64,000 bases of DNA, taken from Marchantia polymorpha subsp. ruderalis (Eukaryota; Streptophyta; Marchantiopsida; Marchantiales; Marchantiaceae). The notes under the pieces are model-generated. The model searched no databases. It worked only from the letters and a program-made list of their open reading frames with translations, and was not told the origin of the DNA. The stretch covers positions 12,812,001 to 12,876,000 of the forward strand of contig AP031354.1 in assembly GCA_037833965.1 (NCBI GenBank). The letters are read 5' to 3'. Position 1 is the first letter of the stretch, and every line of letters starts with the position of its first letter. Both the position numbers and the translations under genes were made by a program. Below, in pieces: positions 12,829 to 24,020 of this stretch.

Positions 12829-14525
12829 TTCCACGGCGTGCTGAAGGTGCACGCCTGTGCTGCACCGCCTGCATTCGTAGATCCTGAGGAGCTTCACCAC
12901 CGCCTCACCGAACCTCAGAACTTAAAAAATCACCGACGCCTGCTCGGATGGCCGTCCTTTCCATTAAGGAAACTCGCCCACGGCCCACTCCCTCCCACTG
13001 CACAGTGCCTGCTCCCCACCCTTCACTGTCCTGCTACGGCAGCTCTGCTTTCCTTAGAACCGCCTTCCTACCCACGCCATTGCATCCTCACAACCTCCAC
13101 TTGAGCGCATTCACAAACCCAAATCCCTCATATCCAGAAGCAATCCCTCCCCTGCTGCGCCCAACTGCCACACAATTCAGTTTCAATGCTCTCCATTCAC
13201 ACTCATTTCTCCACAAACTCGTCAAGACACATCCTGCGCCCTGCCTCCTGCCAATCAGTCATTCACTCATTCATTCCCCCGTTCGCTCGCTCGCTCACTC
13301 ACTCACTCACTCATCCACTCCCTCCTTCCCCAACCCTTCCTCGGGCCTCTCCACACCACCACAATTTACCACCACACCATATCGACGCAACAAAACCCGC
13401 CCGCCAGAACCACAACCAGCGCCAGAGACCTCGGCCGGCAAGGCCACAAGCTACGAACCACTGTGAGAAAACAGCCGCATGTGCCAGCAGCAACGACCGT
13501 CCGAAGAGGCGGACCACCCTCTCGCGCACAGCCCAACGAGAACCCGCGAACGAAAGGCGGCTGTCCGGCGAGCAGAGGCAGGCACAGCAGCAAGACCTCG
13601 GATGGCCCCAGAATGCAGGACGATGGACGAGGAAGACAAGGCGGAGGACGAGCGCGAGACGCCGCACGCTGCGACTGGCTGCCGCTGCTCCTGCGGCTGC
13701 GCGGAGGAGGGCGAGGGGACGACACGAGACGAGAAGTTACGAGGCGGAGGCGAGAAATAGCAGCGGACGGGCGACGGCAGAGGGGGAGGCAAAGATTGGC
13801 CCGAGGGAGAGGCAGAGGAGCAGCGAGCGAGCGTCGGCGAGGAAATGCGGAGCGGGGCAGGGGCTGGGAATGGGGCAGGGGCTCGTGCTCGTGCTCGTGG
13901 TGGTGCTCGATGCGGATGCTGATGCTGCAGCGGCGACGACGACGACGAAGAGATGGAGCGCGCGAGGCTCCGGTAACATGGCGAGCGCGGAACGGTAATT
14001 TCCCTTCACGCGAGCGCTTCGCAGGACGACGAGGCTTTTAACGGCCATGCAACTCACGCAGGTCAAAGCCTCGGCCGGCCAGTTGTCCGCTCGCTGCGAT
14101 CATTCTGGTCAGTTATTGTTCTCGCGAGCCCAGTCACTCACTCACTCACTCAGTCACTGCCTCCTCCTCCTCCGTCCCGACTCGCGTCTTGTGCGTGAAG
14201 CGAACCAAGCGAAGCGCAGCATCGCATCACACCATCGACTCTCTCTTCACTCTTTCACCCCTCCCTCCCTCCTGCTGCTGCTGGTTCCGCAGAGAGTCCC
14301 AGATGCTTTCCGCGGACTCCTCGCTGGATTGGATTGCCTTTCCTGATCCATCGGTTGCACACTCTTTCGCTGGTTTTATCTCGCAGTCCTTGACTTTTAC
14401 CTCCCTGCGTGCGAGTCGGGGCCCTTTCCCAGGCCCTGGGGAAACAGGTTTCGCCTCGATCCGAGATCGATCTCGCCTAATCCAGCATCATGCTAATTGG
14501 CGCCTTCCATTAATTAGCTCCTGGC
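12829..14525. promoter_or_regulatory. GC- and CT-rich leader/promoter region upstream of the DHHC gene
   Basis: This region lies upstream of the DHHC start codon at 12828 and should contain its 5' leader and promoter. It includes a GCTC/ACTC simple repeat near 13283-13314, a second CACT repeat near 14130-14152, and a purine-rich block at 13.6-13.95 kb. Several long open frames on both strands (for example 13186-13998 and 13463-14041) are low-complexity, rich in R, P, S and A, and lack domains. I do not call them genes. A divergent non-coding transcript is possible but unseen. Confidence 0.4.
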
Positions 14526-14744
14526 TTAAGGCTTTGCCGCTTCGTACCGATCCTTGATGATGTCGTTGAGCCTCTCGGCCACGACCGACAACGACATTCG
14601 GACGATTTCGACAGCCACCCTCGGAGCCATATATTGCTCAATCACGTTGAAAGTATATTGGGGGTCCGCATCAAGGTCCTTTTCACGGTTAGTCATCCAC
14701 GGACGACAAATCGGACTGCAACTGAAGCTTTTACTCGAATACAT
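14526..14744 (-). CDS. Small hypothetical ORF, 72 aa
   Basis: An ATG-started, TAA-ended frame. The C-terminal 45 residues look like a soluble helical protein (NVIEQYMAPRVAVEIV, then RMSLSVVAERLNDIIKDRYE) with good amphipathic pattern and natural composition. The N-terminus is cysteine/serine-rich and could be intron read-through: TTCAGTTGCAG before residue 10 looks like a 3' splice site, so this may be the last exon of a longer minus-strand gene. I do not recognise the family. Confidence 0.3.
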   Translation of the reverse strand: MYSSKSFSCSPICRPWMTNREKDLDADPQYTFNVIEQYMAPRVAVEIVRMSLSVVAERLNDIIKDRYEAAKP

Positions 14745-17700
14745 AAATAAAACGCATATGATCTATTTATTATGATGGCGATATGAGCCTTATTCTCGTA
14801 GAATGTAGGCTAATGTTGCAGTTTTACTTTTGTTGGGTGTTTTGGTATTTTCCTCTACGCTTTACGGGCTACACAAATTAGTCACGTGTAAGATCGATAA
14901 GATATTCATGGGTTGGGGAGTATTTGTCTTCGGGCAGTTGGCCGAGCACCGGCTTTTTGGAGTTTTCTATCCTGAAAAGCCTATTATTGCGCTGTTTTTG
15001 TGGTTCCTAGCAGAATGTCCCCCAACTCCGTGGCAAATTTACGTGATTATATTGCAAGATCGTCTCTCTTCCGACATTTAATAAGTTGGACGTATTTCCC
15101 ATTCGAACATGCAGATTCGTGCTTCATTCGGTAAAATATAAATCGAAAAACACATTCAGTAAGTTGCACATCGCAATCTGAAAGAGATGGAGAGTATGAC
15201 TGCAGCTCGTGAGTAATGATTAGGAGCGGAAGTGGGTCTACATCACAGCAAAACATCGTCTCAGAAACATTTTAATTTTCAAAGCTCCTTGAACACCACC
15301 CATTAAAATATGCAACAATTCGCTCCTGCCTTCGCATATGGCAACGGAATCTGAGCGCAGTTGTAACGACAAAGCGAAGAGACAAATCCAATACGACAGT
15401 GCCACGTATCAAACTTTTGTCCTGGATTTTGTCTTATTACCGCCCAGATCCGTCAACCACTCACTGTATTTTCCTTGTGTTCTGCAGGACCACTATCGTC
15501 TTGTACAGGCGTCGCCAAAACGACGACGGCCGACCGTCAATTAAAATCCGGCAGATGTGCTTAGCATGATCATGTACTTAACCCGCCACGAACGAGGGTG
15601 CCCCGATCCTCTGTACAATACAGTACACAACAGCCGTGGTCCTCTCTCGTATGGACTACGGTCCTTCGGTCCGCGTACAAACGAGTTCCAGGTACAGAAA
15701 CCGTTGCACCGTTCGTTAGGTCGTCAGCATGCCGATGGCCTGTATTCACCTACCTACCTCTAGGTTAGGGGTAGGTAGACGCTCTTTACGGCTCTGTCTT
15801 GGGGCAATTTGGCGAGTACAGTACTGCCGTAACTAGTCAGCGCTAGATTTAGCTGGTTAAGCCCAGTTCAGCCGAGGTCGCCGATTTCGGCTGAATCGGC
15901 TCATTCAACCGACAGAGGTACTGTGCAGGCCGATCACATCACTGCGGATGCGGCACACGCTCACCACATCCTTTCACCTGGTGAGCTATCGCCGTCGACG
16001 AGGGAGGAGGCTTTATTATTTGGGGGTAAATATCGCGCCGGGGGTTTATTTTCCTCCTCCACTTTCTAGGCTGGCCGTGGTGCCAATATTTAAGGGAAAG
16101 GGCGAGTCATTATTCCTTTTCGGGAACTCCTCGAAACTCAGGCGTGCCTTTTTCTCCTGGGCGGACCTCCCCTTTTGTTGCTTTCCGGGTCGCATGTCTC
16201 GGGTGTAAGAAACCATCTTCGTTCGCCCTTGTGCCCTTTTCCAGCTTTGTGTAAGACATCTCGATGTGCAGGCATGTGATTCCATCCGAATGACCCACCT
16301 CGATGAGATGCTCGAAATGAGGCTGGCTCCGACGAAGAGTACAAATCGTTGGCACACGATTTGATATCTCGGGCTAACTGTTCGTCCGCTCTTATACGAG
16401 CAGCAGCGATTCAATCCTATCTGATCCTCTCTCTCTCTCTCTCTCTCTCATGTACAACAGTGTGGTCTTGCTCTTCACCTCGATGGGGTCTTCCCATCCT
16501 GTTTGCTCTGTTAGTTGGTGTCCTTTTGACTTGATCTTCGTGAGATGAGTGCGATCCCCAATCGTCGTCTCGCACTGGGAAATATGTGTACTTCCAGAAT
16601 GAACCAGATAAGGAGTTTGGACACGTAGACATCAGGCTAAGATTCCAGGACTCGAGGTCGCTCGTACAGCGCTCGGCAACTAGATGTAGATCTTTCTAAC
16701 AGCTACAATTTCAGATTTCAAACTGCATTCCGACGAGAATGGGTAGTCATCTCATCATGAATCTATGCACATGTCATTCTCCAACATCCAAATCTAGACA
16801 AAAGTTTTCGGCGAAACATTCGTGCCTGTTGATGGAAGTGCGTGTGTTATGTGGCCTACTTCGCCTCTTGATTCTTTTCAGACCCTGGGTGTGAGCCCTT
16901 TGCAGCGATGCATTCGCCTCCACTTCTTACCAACTTGCGGCCAAAGCGAGCTCTTCACGTAGACGGAAGATAGGAGTTCATCATTCCATGTACAGTCTGT
17001 AATACGAGATCCTAGTTTGGTGCACTTGTAGGCGTGGCTTTGCAGTCCGACCTTTCGGGAGGACACCGTTGAGACTTCCGTTGACTGTAAAAGCTTTTCA
17101 TCCGTCAAAACGATCGACGACCTCGTCCCATGTCGTCCCTCGTTTTCACCGTTGATTTATTGACCTCCATAGATATCCTACCTTCATGGGCCTATCTATA
17201 CGCATGCCCTGTCGAGCCCGACCGTTTGGAAAATGTTGGCGAATCTCTTCGAAATTCCCAGCTTCGTTCGAATGACTTTTTTGGACTATAAGGTCGTTAT
17301 AGAAGAATGATGGTACGAGCCATCTTGTATGCTATGCTAATGGATGTTCGTCCTTCCACTTTTGGCATGCAGGGATTATAGAGTACTCAGTACAGATAAA
17401 CAAATGTGCCTTTTTATTTCTATGTAAATCAATGCAACTGCCGTCATTGGTCCAAAACATATGGTCGTATGTGGTGTCTCTAATCAGAGGAACTACATTC
17501 GTGATTTCGGAATTGGTTCATTGGTGCAATTTCGACATTTCAAAATGCATGCTATGAATATTGTGATATTATTATTGTACATCAAAATTACATACGAATT
17601 TAAATTTTTAGAAAATTTAAAATATGATACTTCAACTCGAATATACCGAAATTCTATGAAAATACATAAGCATTATGTTGAAATCAACCTAAACTAGATA

Positions 17701-18639
17701 TATCAGATTTAAAGTCCTCCTAGACAAGGGATAGCCTATATTTTGATTCTCATACCTAATAATTCGTAAATGAGGAAAAACTTTCAGCATATAATGTCAA
17801 TTTCTTGTGTACCAACACGCGCAACGTGTTTCTATATATTTGTGTTTTTTAGCTTTTGACCCTTTGGGTCCCACGGGCTTGATCTATTTACCATTTTCTG
17901 CATATAATGAGATAGAAGTGGTACGTAATAAACATTTGACCCGAAACTCAATTCCCTTTATCCAGAAAAGATTTTCGACCCAAGTGACCAAAAAACACAT
18001 GAATAATGCATGTGCAGTTACCAAATTTAGCTAAAATAATGTCTCTGTAAAACCAGGCACTTCTCCGACACGGACCGTTGAATCCTCGCAGTTAACCAGG
18101 CCGTTCGCACATTCGTATCTGAGGCGCGTGTGCGCGCGCTCTGGTGTTTGATTGGGCTCATAGACAGGACGTGAGCGACCAATGGTCTTCCGCGTGACCT
18201 TCGGGGCCACAAACTCACACTTGGTGTCAACGGGTAACCGTGTAGATGAGCTCAGCGAACTTAACGAGCTTTTTGGGCGTACAGCTTATTCGCCTTTCCC
18301 CAGAGGCAAACAAAAAAGACCTCGGCCTTCAACAAACTGGCTTCCTGTTCGTTGCAGAAGTGCCAAATGTATAGAGAAAATAAGCCGCGTGAGACGAAAT
18401 CTGATCGAGCAGATTGGTCGTTAGTAAGCGAGGGTAGGATCAAGTTCCTTGTCCAGGTCCCAGTAATCCAATCTTAAAAAGTTGCGGATTTTGAGGAATT
18501 GCAGTTATATGGTGATTCGTACCTACCAGGGGCGGGGGAAGTTTTGGACTTGCAATCCTCGAACCTCTTCAAAATTCACGTGTACACATGACGGGGATGA
18601 CGATGAGCTTTCACTTGCAAAGGGATATCTCTTTTCCAG
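14745..18639. other. Spacer, no supported gene
   Basis: The stretch holds a CT microsatellite at 16427-16449 and an imperfect CCTACC/GGTAGG palindrome near 15750-15780. Many short open frames lack family motifs, conserved splice structure or ordered composition. Confidence 0.45.
16427..16449. repeat. (CT)n microsatellite
   Basis: A perfect run of CT dinucleotides of about 23 bp. Confidence 0.9.
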
Positions 18640-18881
18640 GTTCCACTCTGCCAGGTTCGCCTGTACTAAATCCTCTATATACCTCACCGGATACAGTAAC
18701 AGCAAATAGAGCAACTGCATCACCACGTACACACAGAGAGAGCAGAGCTCGTCATCTTACGGTATGGCCTCCAAAGACAGATACACCTCCTGCCAGGAGA
18801 AGATTCGTTCGCGTAGGTACTCGATATTCTATGGAAGTAAAGTCGCACTTGAAACGTCCATCCGTTCATCAATGTATGTAA
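18640..18881 (+). CDS. Possible orphan exon (low confidence)
   Basis: A strong 3' splice site (TATCTCTTTTCCAG) precedes an open frame of about 80 codons, read as TLPGSPVLNPLYTSPDTV, then a basic, proline-rich tail ending in a stop. The composition is protein-like, but I found no matching upstream exon and do not recognise the family. It could equally be a decayed gene end or chance. Confidence 0.2.
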
Positions 18882-21640
18882 CGAAATAGTGAAGGATGTG
18901 GAAGATCCACTCCAGGCCTCATCAATGAGATGGAGAAGGAGAGCGGGAAGTTATGGGAAATGTGAGCGGGGGAGTGAGTCACACAGGAGAGGCAGTTGAC
19001 CAACCAGAGCCGAATTTACACATAACGAATATGTCTTTCCTCGACGAGCAGAGGAACAAGTGCTGTTATCATAATGGCCGTGGAAACTTTTGTCTTCCCG
19101 CTCTGAATCTTCTCTCGTTTCCTTCTCATGCTCCTCTCATCCACAGAGAAGTTCCGAGATTAGGGTGTCTTAGTATAAAGCCAACATGCTTCGAGGCCCC
19201 AAAATAATGATTTTGAGCCCGTTCTTTTCATGAAATTTTGTATTTGCTTTTAAGGCACATGTGAGTGTATCTGACTGTAGAATGTATGCGATCTCGTTTT
19301 AAAACCATTCCATGTCACACTCGAGAGTTTAGATCGAAACATTCTCTCCCGTGCTCGTTTGTAAATGGATTAAAAGGAGAAGTCGACGAGGGAAGCTTTT
19401 GAAGTAACAAGAAACACGAGGGAGCGAGGGAAGAAGACGACACGAAATCAGCGCGTGAATATTATTGGAGGGATCTCTACAGTTCTATCCCTAACGGTGG
19501 ATGAGACACTTTGTTAATGACTTCGTTTTAATCAACACCTAGCAAATAAAGAAAAAAGTCCAACGGACGACCTAAAGCGGGAGAAGGCGCGAGGTGCACT
19601 GCAATCTCTTTATTATTTTGGATCCATTATTATCCAGTTCATTAGGACACCACAGCTGTAGATCCGATGTTTTCCCATTTTACTGTCATGTTAGAACGTC
19701 GATACTCACTCCATGGATGCGTTACAAGCCATATACCACTTGATTTACCCTCGACAATATATTATTGTCAATTTATGTATTCCGAGGTAATTCTAAATGA
19801 AAAATACAGGCTTAATCATTGTGAAGGTCTTCTCTCAGGCCTAGGTGCTGTAACAGTTTCATCGCACCATCGTAACATTGTGCCACATTAGAACTCATTG
19901 ATGGCCTTCTCAGGTCTTCAACGTCGCAAGATTAAGTTTTTCTGCGGGTTTGTAATATTACAAAGAGTAGGTGTACATGGTAACTCTTCGGTCGTAGACC
20001 TAATGAAAATATTTTTTAGCATTATCCACTATTACAACATTCAAGTTGTGATTCGTTCGAAGATAAAAGTTGCAGTTCCACATCTTTTTAAGCTGAGAAT
20101 ATACTATGCTGTATGGGGAGAAAAAAACGCCTTGCATCAAACGCATGCTGGGAAGTAGGGGCAGAGAATGTCACCCCAAGTGCATTTGCAAGATAGAGAA
20201 TGACACCAGCTACGAGCTTATCCCTCGAAACTTGTGCAAACACGCCAGTGGAAGGAGCGAGTTCTCTGGTTTCATGATTTTTCGGAGACTCGGTCCGTCT
20301 CTGCCCGGAGAATAATTGCATACGACCTATCCTAGAAGAAGGAAGCTCGGAATGTTGGAGCATGCTACCTACAAAGTGCCACAAGCATCTACACTGACAA
20401 TCTTACGTCTAGACCACGATTTATAAAATGCTTGAAACTTCTATACCAAATTTCGAAGTCTCGTTTGCTACAAATAAGTTCGCCATGGTGAGGAGTTGAA
20501 ATAAAACTGCAACGTGGTTGCACCGCGCAAGGACAGTATGAACATCACACCTGAAGGAAGAAGAATGGAGCCGCATTGTAAATATTAGTGATACAATGTT
20601 TCCTGCGGGACCAAATGTGTACGATTTGACTCAACTTTGCCACGATTAATATTTGATCAATAGGCCACTTTATTGTAGAGCTCACTATAATTAACATCTC
20701 ATACTCATAGCATTGATGTATCTGGCCATATATGATTTTTTTGAAGAAGTTGATTATACATTCTCCCATACTAGAGTGTGATTAACCGATATTTTTAAGT
20801 GTAAGAGTAAAATTTTATAATAATGTTTTTACTATTTATAATTTAATTTGTATCAAATTGTGACCACCGATTAATAACTATTCTCACCCCGTTTCTCATA
20901 TTCTAAAGAATGTCTGTTTAGAATCGCAGTTGATAAGAGATCAAAATTTCTCGCTGTTCAAATCATTTATCGACATCTTACATAGATTGAATGAATATAT
21001 CAGTCGCATTGCCACATGTGCTAACTAGGATATTATCCGAGCTAAGTTGTATCCATGATGAACTTCGTGGGGGTGGGGGTTATGCCCACCCGTTTCTGGT
21101 ACATGAATGGAAGCGGATGCATGGCCGGGCATTTGGAGTCGGTGCGGACTTGGGTAAAGCGAGACGTCACCTGCTCGATGGTCCAACACTCGCAGCGCCT
21201 TGTCGCACGCCGCATGACTGTGCGTCTTGGGGCCCGATCGGTGCGGTTGGGCCATGGAAGATCCGGTGGCGCCCATCGGCAGCAGCAGCAGCATCAGCAG
21301 CGATGTCTGAAGCGGATGCAGTTGGAATGGGTGGCAAGCGTATGTGGTGGAAGACATGGAGGGGAAGAAGCCGAAGTGGCCGCTGCTGCTGTGACGGGGT
21401 AGGAAGTAGGAACCGTACCGAGAAGTGGATGCGCCGCCGCCGCCTGCATGGATTCCATGGAAAGATGGCAGTCGCCCCCGCCAGCAAGAAGCGTTTGATC
21501 CGTTTTCTTCAGAGGGGCTGCTGAAATGAGGAAAGTGTGGCGCCTTCTCGATGCAGAAGTTATGCCACCGCGTCGTGAGGATGAGATGAGGGCCGTTTTG
21601 TAACTCTGCATTTGCTCCCGTCGCCGGCCTTTGTGTGTTG

Positions 21641-21688
21641 GAGAGAGAGAGAGAGAGAAATGGGGGGAGGGTGAGAGAGAGAGAGAAG
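21641..21688. repeat. Interrupted (GA)n microsatellite
   Basis: GA runs at 21641-21658 and 21672-21688 are separated by a G-rich spacer. Confidence 0.85.
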
Positions 21689-22159
21689 TCTCGTGATCAG
21701 TTTTGCATGCCAATTATTAAACTTTCCGCACTTCGCGTCGTGGAGTTAGATTACAATATGGCGCGCCTGCACAAGTCCGGAGGTTAATGGGAGGAGGAGG
21801 GGTCGTGCACTGCTCGCTCCTCCGCCTATCCGTGCGTCTGTCGCGGTTTCCGAAAATTAGAAGCCGAAAGCGTCGCAGCTCACAGGGTGTCGAGTTCTGA
21901 TAAGTGGTCCGTGTGCTGCACTGTGGAGAGGAATGTTAGAAAAGGTAAGCGCGCTGTGTCCAATTCGAAGGGAGGGAGGGAGCTCCCAGCAGCGCCACAA
22001 CCACGTCGTAAAGAATCACGACTAGGTTCCGAATGGATCCCGAAGCTGTCATGATTCGATCGTCTTTGTACCGAGCACTGGCGTCGCCTAAGAGTGTACC
22101 TCGTACCATACAATCTGAATCAGTTGCACACTTCGTCCCTTGCTCGGCCGGCCACCACG

Positions 22160-22192
22160 TGGGGAGAGAGAGAGAGAGAGAAAGAGAGAGGA
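22160..22192. repeat. (GA)n microsatellite
   Basis: GA dinucleotide run with one AAAG interruption. Confidence 0.85.
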
Positions 22193-24020
22193 CGAGGAAG
22201 AATCAGGCTCCCGGGAGAGTCCCAGACTTTGCATTAGGGTTGGGACGGGGATTCGAGAGCAGGAGAGAGTAAGAGAGAGGGGGACCCCAGGACCGGGGTC
22301 GTGGTGGCAGGTATTGTCTTGCCCCTCCTTGATTAGGGGGGAGTTCTCCGTCAGAGATCCGCTGGGAGTGGAGCCCACACCCGGACGACATCGTCGCAGG
22401 TACCGTATGGGACAGTACGCTGGCTGAGCTCGAGAGCTTCGATGCTATGATCTAGGGGTCTAATGAATCCTGGTCAAAAATCAATCCGTGGATGGTTGAA
22501 ATGCACAGCGTAACTCCTCCACAGGGTACATCAGGGTTCCAGGCCAGAACACACGGTCAAATGGTTTCTCGATGACATGCATCTGGCTTCCAGAGTCTGG
22601 AGGCCTTCCATCGACCCTCGCTCGCCTTCTTCTGCAATTCCGAATTGCCGATGTTGCGTCGTCAATTCTTCCCTCGTACGTGCTGGTTCCGTAGGCCCGA
22701 GGCCTGACGCCTGCCGTAACGCAGCAGCCCCGGGTCCCCTGCTATTGTTGCAGAGCACACTGCAAAGCGCCAGAGTCCGAGACGAACTGGTACGAGGGTT
22801 TTGAAAGTCGCAACTTCTCAGCTTTCCCACAGAATCACGTCGCTAACTTCGAAAATATGCAGACTTCAAAAACCAATTTCCAGAGTTAAAGGAGCCGAAG
22901 GAGATTTCGTGAGATTTCTACTCTACGAGGCCGTTAGTTCTGAGGTTATTGCTCATCTTATCTTCCCAACCTTCGTTTCTCGTTCAACGAACTCTTCCCT
23001 CGTCCGAGGCATTGCATCGAACCTTCGTTCTCTGCCTCTGTACGTTTTTTCCGAATAGATGTAGGAGGTCTGTTACTGGTCCAGAGGAACTGTATTTTAT
23101 ACAGAAACTCAGTCATACTCAGTCGCCGTCAGGTGGATGATTTAAAGTACTCGAGTGAACAAAGCATTTATGTGCCTGTGTAGAAGATTTACCCAGAGTC
23201 AACCTGAAGCGGGCGAGAGCGCAGAGAATTGCGAGTGCGTAGCCTCTTCCTGGATGCCGACATCTTCCAGCTTTAGCCGACTTCCTGTGTTGGCAGGAGA
23301 AGGTTGATTGCTGCTTTGTGCGGAAAAGTCACTTACGTGCAGACTAGTCTGTCTGGTACTTCAGTAAAAGAATTTCCTGATTACCACCCACACTTAGCCC
23401 TCGCTTCCATCTTGACTACTGTTTAAGTAAAACCTTCGAATGTCCGCAATCTACCCGGACGGTCACACGGCACACTGTCGAAGCATTGATCCCTGCCGAT
23501 CACTCGAAGAACAGTGGCCCACTAATCTTTGCATTAGTGTGCCAATTCTAACTTCGGAACTTCGTCGATTTTCGCTCCAATAAAATTTGAAAGAGATGTC
23601 GGTAGGTGACAGCACCGGCCCCAAATAACATTTAATACAACATATGTCTGCCTACGGTCAAAGTAAGGTTGTGACAGTTTAAATTTGGAAGCCTTGGCCA
23701 TAGCCTTATGTAATCAACTGTGGACGGGAGTAGTGGAGGCAGATGTACCCAAAGCTCTCTTCCCATTAAAGTTTTCTGAATTTGCAATTGTGAATTTGAA
23801 TGCAAGCTTATCACTTATTTCTATCCCGAGTCAGCTGGTTTGAATAAGCTTTCTGGAATTGCTAGTGAATCTCATCCCAAAAAACCATATATTACAGCCC
23901 GAAGCAACTCGTGTGTTAGTTTCTCCTTGGCTTGGATGTAAGCTTTTCATCTTGAGGTATTGCTCTTTCTTGCTCTTAGCTTTTGCTTTGAACATAAAAA
24001 GTTCCAATATGGATGCATGT

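Larger units (their letters stand above)
18882..24020. other. Spacer, no supported gene
   Basis: A GC-rich block at 21.05-21.56 kb is open in several frames on both strands, including a 110-aa minus frame (21025-21357) with a leucine run. This is typical of a GC-rich leader or non-coding RNA and does not identify a gene. GA microsatellites lie at 21641-21688 and 22160-22192. The 3' untranslated region of the homeodomain gene should lie just below 24021. Confidence 0.4.

Noticed and set aside
13186-14066. Several 90-270 codon frames in the GC-rich block
   Set aside because: Open on both strands at once, rich in R, A, S and P, no domains. More likely leader or promoter DNA.
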